Assembly (NCBI GenBank): GCA_001567275.1 | Contig: LNBX01000024.1 | Location: 148,763-212,762 of the forward strand | Direction of reading: 5' to 3' | DNA from: Bacteroidetes bacterium OLB10 | GTDB taxonomy: Bacteria > Bacteroidota > Bacteroidia > AKYH767-A > OLB10 | DNA: 64,000 bases | Shown here: one piece after another, positions 28,522 through 38,684 of the stretch | Layout: every line of letters starts with the position of its first letter | Position numbering within the stretch: position 1 is the first letter of the stretch | Program-made: the position numbers and the translations under genes | Notes under the pieces: model-generated | Told to the model about the DNA's origin: nothing | The model's input: the letters and a program-made list of their open reading frames with translations, nothing else | Databases searched by the model: none

Positions 28522-29412
28522 TCAGGCAACTTCAAATTTTTCTTCAATAGCTTTCTTCACATCTTTCATCAGCCAGAATGGAGTAGAAGTAGCACCACAA
28601 ATTCCTACCGTGTTCACCTGATTAAACCATGTAGGGTCAAGTTCTTCAACAGTTGAAATGAAGTAGCTTTTGTCATTGGCTTCTTTGCAGGCAGCATATA
28701 ATGCTTTGCCGTTGGATGATTTTTTACCTCCTACAAATACTATTACTTCGTGCTGCGATGCAAACTCACGCATCTGAGGTTCGCGGTTGCTTACCTGACG
28801 GCACAGAGTATCATTGGCCACAAAATCATTTTCTTCGAGTGAGCCTTTGGCTTTGATTATTCGCTCCTGAATCATCTGCTCCATTTTCTGAAATCCGAGC
28901 GTGCTTTTAGTAGTCTGAGAAAAAAAGTGTACCGGCTTGGTAAAGTCTATTTGTTCCAGGTCTTCTTCCGTTTTTACAACAATAGCTTTTCCTCCGGTTT
29001 GCCCTACCAGTCCATTCACTTCCGCATGTCCTTTTTCACCATAAATGATTATCTGACCTTTTCCTTCTTCTATAATCTCATCAAAACTGTCATGCACACG
29101 ATGCTGCAACTTCAGTACTACGGGACATGATGCATCTATCAGTTCAATATTGTTTTTTATGGCTAATTCATAGGTAGAAGGAGGTTCGCCATGTGCTCTG
29201 ATTAACACCTTACAGTCTTTCAGTTTACTCAAATCATCGTGATTGATAATCTTGAGACCCTTTGCTTTGAGTCTGTCCACTTCCATGTTGTTGTGAACGA
29301 TGTCGCCAAGACAATATAACTCACCACTTCTTTCCAGTTCTTCTTCGGCATGCTGTATTGCATAAGTCACTCCAAAGCAAAAACCCGAACGGGCATGAAT
29401 AGTTACCTGCAT
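28522..29412 (-). CDS. ispH: 4-hydroxy-3-methylbut-2-enyl diphosphate reductase
   Basis: 296 aa. The three iron-sulfur ligands are visible: GFCFGV (C12), ASCPVV (near residue 95) and TLCRQVSNRE (near 198). Other conserved parts are GDIVHN, HGEPPSTYE, GEKGHAEVNGLVGQ and the ending GICGATSTPFWLM. It performs the last step of the MEP pathway, giving IPP and DMAPP, and is cytosolic. Length is normal for the family. Confidence 0.96.
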   Translation of the reverse strand: MQVTIHARSGFCFGVTYAIQHAEEELERSGELYCLGDIVHNNMEVDRLKAKGLKIINHDDLSKLKDCKVLIRAHGEPPSTYELAIKNNIELIDASCPVVLKLQHRVHDSFDEIIEEGKGQIIIYGEKGHAEVNGLVGQTGGKAIVVKTEEDLEQIDFTKPVHFFSQTTKSTLGFQKMEQMIQERIIKAKGSLEENDFVANDTLCRQVSNREPQMREFASQHEVIVFVGGKKSSNGKALYAACKEANDKSYFISTVEELDPTWFNQVNTVGICGATSTPFWLMKDVKKAIEEKFEVA

Positions 29413-29473
29413 GTAATAGTTTTAATTTTCGACAAAATTACAGAGAAAAACACATAAAGTGGTAATAAGTTTG

Positions 29474-30237
29474 TCAGGATACTTCTATCTCCAATCCGTC
29501 ATAAGCAAGAAAAACATTTTCAGGCAATTCTTTCTGTACATCAGTGTGTTTGCCAAGCTGATGGCTGATATGCGTCAGATATGCCTTTGCGGGCTTTAAT
29601 TCATCAACCAGCGACAGCGCTTCCTCCAGATTGAAATGCGATACGTGTTTCTCTCTCCTCAGCGCATTAATAACCATTACTTCACTTCCTCTGATTTTGT
29701 CCTTCTCTTTATCAGAAATGAAATTAGCATCTGTTATGTAAGTGAAATCATGAATTCGATAGGCCATCACCGGCAACTTATAATGCATTACTTCAATAGG
29801 AATAAACTTTAGGCCTTCAATGATAAAAGGATTTTCTTCAATGGTATGAAGGTTGATTTCAGGTACTCCCGGATATTTAAAATCATGAAAAACATAAGGA
29901 AATTCCCTCACCAGTGCTTCCTGCACTCTCAGTGTACAATAAATATCAATTTTTTTTGCAACACATAGTTAAATGCACGTATGTCATCCATGCCCGCAAC
30001 ATGATCTTTGTGTTCGTGAGTAAAAATCAGAGCAGTCAGGTCATTGATTTTCGCTCTGAGCATCTGTTGCCTGAAATCGGGCCCTGAATCAATAACGAAA
30101 CTATTGTTCCGATGTGAAATATGGATGGATGTGCGAAGACGCTTGTCACGTTCATCAGTACTCAGGCATACAGGGCAGTTGCAGGCTATTACCGGAACGC
30201 CTTGTGATGTGCCCGTACCTAAGAACGTTATTTTCAA
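29474..30237 (-). CDS. MBL-fold metallo-hydrolase (PhnP/RNase Z-like), one frameshift
   Basis: Composite of about 254 aa. The N-terminal half (29929-30237) has LGTGTSQGVPVIACNCPVC, SGPDFRQQML and the metal motif THEHKDHVAGMDD. The C-terminal half (29474-29926) has YITDANFIS, then VDELKPAKAYLTHISHQLG with the terminal histidines. The two are in different frames on either side of the A8 run (plus-strand T8, 29950-29957); one extra A restores the frame (QKK, then IDIY). The family includes PhnP-like phosphodiesterases and related enzymes. The substrate here is unknown. It follows the small gene at 30234 with a 4-nt overlap. Confidence 0.85.
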
Positions 30238-30539
30238 GATAATTTATTAATCTTTTCGTTAAGGACAGATTCTGTTTCCTGTTCAGGTGATTGCATGGCA
30301 GCAAACAATTCCTGCCTTTGCATACTTATTTTTTGCTGTGATTCAAGAATGTTAATGATTTCGAGCAGCGCACTGCAACGTGTTTCCATTGCTGAAAACT
30401 TATTTACCATCACCAGTTTTTTTGACTCCAGCAGGCAATAACCATTTTTAAAATTGCCTTTCTCGTAACGTACCTCAAATCCGTTTTCTTCCAGGTGTTC
30501 TTCTAACTTTTTGAGGTACTGTGTTGTAAATTTAGCCAT
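30234..30539 (-). CDS. Small conserved protein of unknown function upstream of the MBL hydrolase
   Basis: 101 aa: MAKFTTQYLKKLEEHLEENG, then YEKGNFKNGYCLLESKKLVM and a helical tail. It has no signal peptide or membrane segment. The stop overlaps the MBL-hydrolase start (ATGA), so translation is probably coupled. The central beta part (GYCLLESKKLVMVNKFSAME) looks like a small alpha/beta fold. No function can be named. Confidence 0.75.
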   Translation of the reverse strand: MAKFTTQYLKKLEEHLEENGFEVRYEKGNFKNGYCLLESKKLVMVNKFSAMETRCSALLEIINILESQQKISMQRQELFAAMQSPEQETESVLNEKINKLS

Positions 30540-30710
30540 ATCGTTTTTAGAGGTTCTCTAATGTCAAAAATATCAACATGTATTATTTGTTTTTGTTTAA
30601 ACCAAAATAATTTTCAACAAAGAAGATGGCACGTTTTACCTTGCAGTTACGGCTAAAATTATTTTCTTTGCACCGCTTTTGTAAAAATTGTTAATCAAAA
30701 AATTAACTGT

Positions 30711-31796
30711 ATGATATTAGGCGTGCCAAAGGAGTTAAAAGAACGTGAAAGTAGAGTAGCACTTACTCCTGATGTTGTTAAAAGTCTGGTGTCTTCAGGC
30801 TATCAGGTAATGATAGAGGCTGATGCCGGAGTGAAATCTTTTTATACCAATGATCAGTATAAGGCCGCAGGTGCTGAAATTGTTGATAAAGATAAAGTGT
30901 ATAGCAGTGATGTGGTCTTAAAGGTGAATGCACCGCAACCTGCAGAAATAAGCAAGATGAAAAAAGGGGCAACGCTCATATCATTTATGTGGGCTGCCAC
31001 CAATCCTGAACTTGTAGAGGTATGTAAGCAGGCGGGAATCAATGCATTTTCGATGGATGCCATTCCGCGTATTTCACGTGCACAGAAAATGGATGCACTG
31101 AGTTCGCAAGCTAATCTTGCCGGATATAAAGCAGTGTTGTTATGTGCTGATACCATTGGAAAAATTCTACCCATGATGACCACTGCGGCAGGAACCATTC
31201 GTCCTTCTAAAGTTGTGATTTTTGGAGCCGGTGTTGCAGGCTTGCAGGCAATAGCAACAGCCAAGCGTCTGGGAGCAGTAGTAGAAGTAAGTGACATCCG
31301 TCCTGAAACAAAAGAACAGGTTCAGTCACTCGGTGGAAAATTTATTGAAGTAACAGGTGACGACAGTATAAAAATTGAAGGAGGTTATGTAAAAGGTGTT
31401 TCAGAAGAGTTTTTGAAAAAACAACAGGAACTGGTAGCCAAACATATTCGCGAAGCAGATATTGTAATCACCACTGCATTAATCCCAGGTAAGAAGGCTC
31501 CCCTGTTGGTAACAGAGGAGATGGTGAAGAGTATGAAAAATGGTTCTGTGATTCTTGATATGGCAGTGGAGCAGGGTGGCAATGTAGTGGGAAGTGAACT
31601 GAATAAAACCATACAGAAAAATGGTGTAACAATCATTGGTGAAAGCAATATTCCGAGTATGCTGCCGATGAATGCAAGTGATTTGTATGCTAAAAATATT
31701 CAAACACTGCTGTTGCACCTTACTACTAAAGACGGTTTTAAATGGGAGATGGAGGAAGAAATTACCAAAGGAAGTTTGATAGTAAAAAGCGCATAA
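30711..31796 (+). CDS. pntA: NAD(P) transhydrogenase subunit alpha part 1
   Basis: 361 aa, domain I (NAD-binding) of the proton-translocating transhydrogenase. It has the start GVPKELKERESRVALTPDVV, the catalytic-loop-like SMDAIPRISRAQKMDALSSQ, and the Rossmann motif GAGVAGLQAIATAKRLGA near residue 170. GGNVVGS and NIPSMLP also match. It hands hydride between NADH and NADP with the beta subunit, driven by the proton gradient. The next genes encode the alpha part 2 and beta subunits, a three-gene layout common in bacteria with split PntA. Confidence 0.95.
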   Translation: MILGVPKELKERESRVALTPDVVKSLVSSGYQVMIEADAGVKSFYTNDQYKAAGAEIVDKDKVYSSDVVLKVNAPQPAEISKMKKGATLISFMWAATNPELVEVCKQAGINAFSMDAIPRISRAQKMDALSSQANLAGYKAVLLCADTIGKILPMMTTAAGTIRPSKVVIFGAGVAGLQAIATAKRLGAVVEVSDIRPETKEQVQSLGGKFIEVTGDDSIKIEGGYVKGVSEEFLKKQQELVAKHIREADIVITTALIPGKKAPLLVTEEMVKSMKNGSVILDMAVEQGGNVVGSELNKTIQKNGVTIIGESNIPSMLPMNASDLYAKNIQTLLLHLTTKDGFKWEMEEEITKGSLIVKSA

Positions 31797-31841
31797 GCTT
31801 TAATTGAAAATTAACGAAACAAAAATTCAACAACAAAAAAT

Positions 31842-32147
31842 ATGACTGAAATAATCAATTTTATTGGAAATCATCAGGAGATTATTTTCTTTATCATCCT
31901 CTCTGTATTTGTAGGAGTTGAAGTCATTGGTGGTGTGCCTACCGTATTGCACACACCACTCATGTCAGGTGCCAATGCCATTCACGGAGTGGTGATTGTA
32001 GGTGCAATCATTGTAATGCTTAATGCCGATCCCGGAGATTATCTGGCACTCACTCTTGGATTTCTGGCAGTAGTGCTTGGAACACTCAATGTGGTTGGTG
32101 GTTTCGTGGTTACCGATCGTATGCTGGAAATGTTCAAGAAAAAATAA
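31842..32147 (+). CDS. NAD(P) transhydrogenase subunit alpha part 2
   Basis: 101 aa with three membrane helices (EIIFFIILSVFVGVEVIGGV; GVVIVGAIIVMLNADP; LTLGFLAVVLGTLNVVGGF) and the family stretch VPTVLHTPLMSGANAIHGVV. It ends VTDRMLEMFKKK. It is the membrane piece of the alpha subunit, encoded as its own gene. It starts 45 nt after part 1 and ends 39 nt before the beta gene. Confidence 0.94.
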   Translation: MTEIINFIGNHQEIIFFIILSVFVGVEVIGGVPTVLHTPLMSGANAIHGVVIVGAIIVMLNADPGDYLALTLGFLAVVLGTLNVVGGFVVTDRMLEMFKKK

Positions 32148-32186
32148 ATACTTTCTGAATTTATAAAGAACTCAATAAAGAAATAA

Positions 32187-33608
32187 ATGCAACCTGAATT
32201 TTTATACAGTCTTAAAACTATAGCATACATCATCGCCTCTGCAACATTTATCATAGGCCTGAAGCGTATGGGTAATGCAAAAACTGCACGCAGCGGCAAT
32301 CTTATTGCTGCAGCAGGTATGACGCTGGCTATTATTGCTTCTATTTTTATCCATGTCAACAAAACAGCTGATGGGTATGAAACAGTTGAAACTTCCGGAT
32401 TCATCTATACATTAATATTTGCAGCAATTGTAATCGGAACCATTATCGGATGGGTGACAGCAAAAAAAGTGCAGATGACTAAAATGCCCGAACTGGTATC
32501 TATGTTCAACGGTATGGGTGGAGCTTGTGCTGCTCTCATTGGGTTGATGGAGTTTCATCATAATCTGGATAACACAGGCGCACTTCTTGCAATTATTTTA
32601 GGTTTGATCATTGGCAGTGTATCTTTCTCAGGAAGTGTTATCGCATTTCTGAAACTAAACGGAACTATGAACAAACCGGTACGTTTGCCCTCTTACAACA
32701 TTATCAACACACTGGTGATGATTGGTGTGTTGGCATTTGGCGCACACATGGTGTTTAGCGGAACACACAGCACCACATTGTTGTATTTGCTTTTTGCATC
32801 TGCATTGGTGTATGGTATTTTATTCACCATACCGATTGGTGGTGCCGATATGCCTGTTGTTATTTCATTGCTTAACTCGTTTACAGGATTGGCAGCTGCC
32901 TTCGGAGGATTTTTGTACGACAACAAAGTGATGCTTACGGGAGGTATTCTGGTAGGCTCTGCAGGTACGTTACTTACCTTAGTGATGTGTAAAGCGATGA
33001 ATCGTCCGCTTAGCAATGTGATATTCGGTGCATTTGGTGGTAATGCTGCATCAGGTTCAGGTCCTGATGTGAAAGGAAGTATCAAAGATTTATCAGTTGC
33101 AGATGCAGCCGTGTTGCTGAATTATTCAAAGAAAGTAGTTATTGTACCGGGTTATGGACTTGCAGTTGCACAGGCGCAACACATCATTCACGAATTGGAA
33201 GTGTTGCTTGAAGAGCGTGGTGTAGAAGTAAAATATGCTATACATCCTGTTGCAGGTCGTATGCCGGGCCACATGAATGTACTGCTTGCCGAAAGTAATG
33301 TTGATTATGGCAAACTGGTAGAAATGGAAGACATCAATCCTGAATTTGATCAAACGGATGTAGTGTTGGTAGTAGGCGCAAATGATGTGGTTAATCCTGC
33401 TGCGAAAACAGATCCTTCATCACCCATTTATGGAATGCCAATTCTGGAGGTTGAAAACGCTAAGCATATTATTGTAAACAAACGTTCCATGAATGCAGGT
33501 TATGCAGGAATTGATAACCTGTTGTTTTATGATCCAAAAACAAGTATGCTCTTTGGCGATGCCAAGAAAGTATTAACTGAGCTTGTAGCAGAATTAAAGA
33601 CAATGTAA
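32187..33608 (+). CDS. pntB: NAD(P) transhydrogenase subunit beta
   Basis: 473 aa. About eight N-terminal membrane helices form the proton channel. The C-terminal NADP-binding domain III has the motif VPGYGLAVAQAQH, then HPVAGRMPGHMNVLLAE, VGANDVVNPAAKTDP and KRSMNAGYAGIDN. All are diagnostic. It is the third gene of the transhydrogenase operon and ends at a terminator. Confidence 0.96.
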   Translation: MQPEFLYSLKTIAYIIASATFIIGLKRMGNAKTARSGNLIAAAGMTLAIIASIFIHVNKTADGYETVETSGFIYTLIFAAIVIGTIIGWVTAKKVQMTKMPELVSMFNGMGGACAALIGLMEFHHNLDNTGALLAIILGLIIGSVSFSGSVIAFLKLNGTMNKPVRLPSYNIINTLVMIGVLAFGAHMVFSGTHSTTLLYLLFASALVYGILFTIPIGGADMPVVISLLNSFTGLAAAFGGFLYDNKVMLTGGILVGSAGTLLTLVMCKAMNRPLSNVIFGAFGGNAASGSGPDVKGSIKDLSVADAAVLLNYSKKVVIVPGYGLAVAQAQHIIHELEVLLEERGVEVKYAIHPVAGRMPGHMNVLLAESNVDYGKLVEMEDINPEFDQTDVVLVVGANDVVNPAAKTDPSSPIYGMPILEVENAKHIIVNKRSMNAGYAGIDNLLFYDPKTSMLFGDAKKVLTELVAELKTM

Positions 33609-33630
33609 AACAAGATATGTTGATTATATA

Positions 33631-33660
33631 AAAGGCTGTCGTAAGAAGACAGCCTTTTTT
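33631..33660 (+). terminator. Terminator of the transhydrogenase operon
   Basis: Stem AAAGGCTGTC / GACAGCCTTT with loop GTAAGAA and a T tract to 33660. The 33661-33875 gap before the glycosyltransferase is AT-rich; it contains one TAnnTTTG-like box (TAATTTTG, 33745-33752) and no other clear signal. Confidence 0.9.
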
Positions 33661-33875
33661 TATGACTGAATTCCAGAAAATCAATTTATAAGCAATTGTG
33701 AAGCAACAGGTAAACCAGAATGCTGACTTTTATCATTCTTTTAATAATTTTGTAAATATTTAATTTGTAGATATTTTATTTACAAATCATTTGTTAAAAT
33801 TAACTTTAGTAGAGGCTGAAGTTTTTACGGAATACAGGGAGATAAACATAGTTTTTAATAAAAGAAAGAAAATCT

Positions 33876-35039
33876 ATGAAACTACTCTATATAACTCCAT
33901 ATTACAAACCAGCATGGTATTTTGGTGGTCCACCTCGTTGCATTGCTGAGCAAGCTGAAATTTTACATTCAACTTATAACTGGAAAGTTGATGTATTGAC
34001 TCTGAATCTTAATGGATCAAGAAAAATATTTGATAGTAACAACACAGTGGTGTCTGATGAAAATGGAATCAATGTAAACTACCTTCCATTTTACAGAGTA
34101 CCTTTCTATAACTATTTCTTTTCAAAAAAACTTTGTAGTTATCAGTCTGAAGTTAAAAATTATGACGCTGTTCATATTCATGGTTTGTTTAATGCATTTT
34201 CAAGTTTGGGTATAAGAATGGCCAATAGTGCAGGAGTGCCATATGTTATTACCCCTCATGGTATGCTCGATAAATGGTGTCTGCGAAAATCGGCAGTAGC
34301 TAAATTCCTGCATAGTTATTTTGTTGATCGTAAATTCCTGAAGAAGGCCGGTGTAATTCATTTCACCACTGAAGACGAAAAGCAAAACAGCATCTATCCT
34401 GAAAATGTCAGATGCAAGATAATACCATATCTCATCAACTTCAATGTGAGAAATAATCTGCATAAAGCATTACCGGAGAATGAGCAAAAAATAAAAGCGG
34501 TGTTCTGGGGAAGGATTAATCCCAAGAAAGGATTAATGCTTTTTGTAGAAGCAGTCAGCAAACTTTCTCCTGAAGAGAGGCAACGTTTTACTCTGGATGT
34601 TTATGGCAACGATGAAGAGAATCATCTGAACGAAATTCAACAGCTGATTAAACGTTATGGGTTAAATCATATCATTCAGTATAAAGGTTTTTTAGATCCG
34701 AATGAAAGAGAAGAAAAGATTAGCCGATATGATGTAATGATACTTACAAGTTATCAGGAAAACTTAGGTATTACAGTTTTAGAATCACTCCAACAACAGA
34801 TTCCTGTTTTTATTTCCGACAGAGTAAATGTAGCTGACTGGATAAGGAAATACAATTGTGGATGGGTAACGGAGATGGAAATTTACAGTATGGTGAATGA
34901 ATTGAAGAAACTAATGAAACTCACACCATCACAGATAAGAGAAGCCGGCAAAAACAGTGTGCAACTTTTTAAAGAGGAAATGAATATTGAACAATTAACC
35001 AAGGAATACAGGAAGATGTATGAAGAGTTAATTCACTAA
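33876..35039 (+). CDS. Glycosyltransferase family 4 protein
   Basis: 387 aa, GT-B fold. The start MKLLYITPYYKPAWYFGGPP is typical of GT4. TPHGMLDKWCLRKSAVAKFL near residue 130 is the acceptor-side motif. The donor domain has FWGRINPKKGLMLFVEAVS and IQYKGFLDPNEREEKI, and the E-x7-E element appears as SYQENLGITVLESL. It is probably a sugar transferase in polysaccharide or glycolipid synthesis in the cytoplasm. It stands alone, without other polysaccharide genes near, and the sugar is unknown. Confidence 0.9.
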   Translation: MKLLYITPYYKPAWYFGGPPRCIAEQAEILHSTYNWKVDVLTLNLNGSRKIFDSNNTVVSDENGINVNYLPFYRVPFYNYFFSKKLCSYQSEVKNYDAVHIHGLFNAFSSLGIRMANSAGVPYVITPHGMLDKWCLRKSAVAKFLHSYFVDRKFLKKAGVIHFTTEDEKQNSIYPENVRCKIIPYLINFNVRNNLHKALPENEQKIKAVFWGRINPKKGLMLFVEAVSKLSPEERQRFTLDVYGNDEENHLNEIQQLIKRYGLNHIIQYKGFLDPNEREEKISRYDVMILTSYQENLGITVLESLQQQIPVFISDRVNVADWIRKYNCGWVTEMEIYSMVNELKKLMKLTPSQIREAGKNSVQLFKEEMNIEQLTKEYRKMYEELIH

Positions 35040-35081
35040 AGAATATTGAATACCTCTCGGATTTTATAATTGCTGTGCAAC

Positions 35082-35681
35082 TTAAAACCTGTATCCCATC
35101 GAAAAGCTGAATTGCACATTTGGACTTACCACATCTGTTTCAAAATTATTATGATCCTTTTCGTTTTCTTTTTCAGAGTCATAATATCTTACTCCAATAC
35201 CTAAATCCATTCCCATATACAGATTTTTTGCAATGGTGAGGTTGAAGCTGTTATTAAGCATAAAGCCTAATTGTGTGTGATTATCGCTGTGAGTAGTTTC
35301 ATTGTAGATATACTGGTTACCGTTCCAATAAGATTCTGTAGTAGTGTGTTTTACTTTTCCTCCTGCAATATAAAACTGCGGTCCTACAGCATAACGCACA
35401 ATACCCTGACGAGTAGGATATAATTTAATAGTAGGCATGAAGTAATAAAACCCGGAATTTCGCAATGAAAAATTGAAAGGGAGTTTAATCCCAATCAGTC
35501 CGTTGTTTAATATCCTCTCATAGTTAAAGCCCACACCTATATCTGAGTCATCATCCATTACGTCATTTGAAATTATCATCATAGGTGTAAACGAAATCAT
35601 GTTGTTGCCATATTCAGGTTTGTCCTGACCTTTAGCCAGTCCTGCAATGAAAAGCAGAAATATTACTGTAATTTTTCTCAT
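35082..35681 (-). CDS. Predicted outer-membrane beta-barrel protein
   Basis: 199 aa, signal peptide MRKITVIFLLFIAGLAKGQ, then alternating hydrophobic strands ending in FSFSMGYRF, the terminal aromatic typical of OM barrels. Strands include IGVGFNYERILNNGLIGI and YAVGPQFYIAGGK. The size suits an 8-stranded barrel. It is convergent with the glycosyltransferase gene. No specific function can be assigned. Confidence 0.75.
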   Translation of the reverse strand: MRKITVIFLLFIAGLAKGQDKPEYGNNMISFTPMMIISNDVMDDDSDIGVGFNYERILNNGLIGIKLPFNFSLRNSGFYYFMPTIKLYPTRQGIVRYAVGPQFYIAGGKVKHTTTESYWNGNQYIYNETTHSDNHTQLGFMLNNSFNLTIAKNLYMGMDLGIGVRYYDSEKENEKDHNNFETDVVSPNVQFSFSMGYRF

Positions 35682-35823
35682 AAAATTTTTGTTTAAAACG
35701 GAATTATAGAATGTTTAGTGTACAAAGTTAAGAATAGCTGGCCACAACCACTCATTTGATGAAAAATTACTTTCAGAATTAGGGATGATTGTTTAATTTT
35801 GTAAATGACTAAACTGTTGAGCA

Positions 35824-38249
35824 ATGTCCGAACAAAAAGCAATTTCCGAGAATAAAAACCTGTCGTTTGAAGATTTTAAGAATTCAGTGAAGAATGATTA
35901 CCGCATTGGAAGAATAAGCCGCGAGACCAGTTTACTTGGGCGCAAGGAAGTGTTGACAGGTAAGGCTAAGTTTGGCATTTTTGGCGATGGAAAGGAAGTG
36001 GCACAAATAGCATGGCAAAATATTTTCGTAAGGGAGATTATCGTTCAGGATATTATCGCGATCAGACTTTTATGTTTGCTTCGGAATTACTTACAGTACA
36101 GGAATTTTTTGCTCAGTTGTATGCGCATCCATCAGTAGAAGCCGAGCCTGCCACTGCAGGACGTGCCATGAACGGACATTATGCTACCCGGATGCTGAAT
36201 GATGATGGCAGCTGGAAAAATCTTACTCAACAAAAAAATTCTTCTGCTGATATATCGCCTACTGCAGGGCAAATGCCCCGATTACTTGGACTTGCATTAG
36301 CTTCTAAATTTTATCGCAACAATCCCGAATTGAAGGATGCACGTTTTTCTGGTTTTTCAGACAATGGAAACGAAGTTGCTTTTGGTACCATTGGTGATGC
36401 AAGTACCTCGGAAGGAATTTTTTTCGAAACCATCAATGCTGCAGGTGTGTTGCAGGTGCCTATGGTGATGAGTGTGTGGGATGATGGCTACGGCATTTCT
36501 GTTCCCAATAAATTTCAGACTACCAAACAAAGTATCAGCGAAGTATTACAAGGCTTCGGTCGAACAGCAGATAAAGCAGGATATGTTATTCTCAAAGCTA
36601 AGGGATGGGATTATCCCGGCCTATGCGAAGTGTATGAAGAAGCAGCTGCTATTGCACGCAAAGAGCATGTTCCCGTTCTGGTGCATGTGCAGGAGATGAC
36701 ACAACCGCAAGGTCACTCCACATCAGGCTCACACGAGCGTTATAAATCAAAAGAGCGACTTGCATGGGAAGAAGAATTTGACTGCCTCAGAAAAATGCGT
36801 GAGTTTATGCTGCAATCGGCAATAGCTACTGAGGCAGAACTGGACGAAATAGATGCTGAAGCAAAAAAATCAGTTCAGGAAAGTAAAAGAAAAGCATGGG
36901 ATGATTTTACTTCTGAAATAAAAACAGAAAAAAATCAGGCGCTGCAGCTTGCACAACAGGTTATTGCAGGAAGTGAGAATGGAGTCTTTCTGCAAAAGGA
37001 ACTGGATGATTTCAGTGCACAATCCGACAGCGAGCGAAGAGATATTGCAGCTTTTGTACATCAGATGCTATTTATGATTCGTGCTGAATCATCAGCAGCA
37101 AAGAATAACCTCACAGCCTGGTTTGAACAGTGGAAACAATTGAATTTTGACCGTTACAGCTCACAACTTTACACCGAAGGTGCAGGCAGCGCATTGCGCA
37201 TTGCCGAAGTAAAGCCTGTATATGATGAACAGCCGCAGATGATTGATGGCCGCGAAGTTTTACTTTACAACCATGATGTTTTATTAAGCCGTTATCCGGA
37301 GTATATTGCATTTGGCGAAGATGTAGGAAAAATTGGAGGGGTGAATCAAACCTTTGCAGGACTGCAGGAGAAATACGGAGAGCACCGTGTGTTTGATGTT
37401 GGAATTCGCGAAGCTACCATTGCAGGACAAGGAATAGGAATGGCTTTGCGCGGACTTCGTCCTTTAGCGGAAATTCAATATCTCGATTATCTGGCTTACG
37501 CTATTCAGATACTTTCTGACGACCTGGCATGCTTGCGCTACCGTACAAAAGCGGGTCAGAAAGCGCCTCTCATCATCAGCACTCGCGGTCATCGTCTCGA
37601 GGGAATATGGCATTCGGGTTCGCCCATGCAGTTTATTCTTGGTGCTTTGCGCGGAATGCTGGTACTTGTGCCTCGCAACATGACGCAGGCTGCAGGATTT
37701 TACAACACGTTGTTGCAGGCTGATGATCCTGCATTGGTCATTGAGCCTTTGAACGGTTATCGTATTAAAGAAAAGAAACCTGTAAACCTTGGAGATTTTA
37801 CAGTGCCTGTGGGAGTTCCTGAAATTATGCAACAGGGTGATGATGTTACACTGGTAACGTATGGTTCATGTGTGCGTGTTGCTCAGGATGCAATTAAAAA
37901 ACTACAACAATGCGGCATCAGTGTAGAGCTGATAGACGTTCAGTCACTCATTCCTTTTGATATACATCACATCATTGGCGAATCAGTTCAGAAAACAAAT
38001 AAGGTTGTATTCCTTGACGAAGATGTTCCTGGAGGTGCCACAGCTTACATGATGCAGGAAGTACTTGAAAAACAAAAAGCGTTTGATTTTCTTGAAGCAC
38101 CACCGGTGACAATTACAGCAAAAGAACACCGTCCTGCATACGGCAGTGATGGTGATTATTTCTCCAAACCCAATGCCGAAGATATTTTTGACGGAGTTTA
38201 CAACCTCATGCACAGTGTCAGTCCACAAATGTTTCCTAAAATATTTTAA
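35824..38249 (+). CDS. Fused alpha-beta 2-oxoacid dehydrogenase E1 (one frameshift)
   Basis: About 808 aa. The alpha part has [19 protein letters not shown], then [10 protein letters not shown] and the ThDP motif [19 protein letters not shown]. The beta part has [39 protein letters not shown] and [14 protein letters not shown]. The frame breaks at a GG (36014-36015). A third G restores [12 protein letters not shown]. Both halves are otherwise intact over 2.4 kb, so an assembly error is likely. E1 decarboxylates pyruvate or branched-chain 2-oxoacids and transfers the acyl group to E2; E2 and E3 are not nearby. A -7-like box TAATTTTG lies at 35794-35801, about 23 nt before the ATG. Confidence 0.92.
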
Positions 38250-38290
38250 CAGGAAACATATTTTAATATGAACATTCATATTTTTCAGAG

Positions 38291-38641
38291 ATGATTAAAA
38301 TGTACATAAAGCCGGATTGCTCAACATGCAGAACGGCAGTGAAACTTGTTTCCGAAAATTCTTCAGAAGAACTTGAAACTATTCAATACCTTGTTGATAC
38401 TCCTTCTGAAAAGGAGATTAAAGAAATTATCAGGATGCTTGGTATAAAGCCTATAGAATTAGTCAGAAAAAAGGAAACATTGTACAAGGAAAAATATATG
38501 GATAAGAAAATTTCAGATGCTGAGTGGATAAAAATTTTGCATAAGCATCCGATACTTATCGAAAGGCCCATTGTCATTTATCACGACCGTGCCATTATTG
38601 GAAGACCCCCTCAAACCATTGTTTCATTTTTGAATTCCTGA
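38291..38641 (+). CDS. ArsC-family (Spx/arsenate reductase-like) protein
   Basis: 116 aa with a thioredoxin-like fold. The redox site is CSTC (residues 10-13, in KPDCSTCRTAV). Other family elements are DTPSEKEIKEIIRMLG, the KKETLYKEK stretch and RPIVIYHDRAIIGRPPQTI at the end. It resembles the YffB/ArsC group, some of which are not true arsenate reductases. No arsR, acr3 or other resistance gene is near, so an arsenate role should not be assumed. Confidence 0.88.
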   Translation: MIKMYIKPDCSTCRTAVKLVSENSSEELETIQYLVDTPSEKEIKEIIRMLGIKPIELVRKKETLYKEKYMDKKISDAEWIKILHKHPILIERPIVIYHDRAIIGRPPQTIVSFLNS

Positions 38642-38684
38642 AACATACAGGAAATTAATTCTGATTTAAAGAAATTTAAGCGTA

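Noticed and set aside
30854..31297. 147-aa antisense frame in pntA
   Set aside because: A low-complexity shadow of a firmly identified gene.
38291..38641. Arsenic resistance function
   Set aside because: No ars operon partners are present; ArsC-fold proteins of this group often have other roles.
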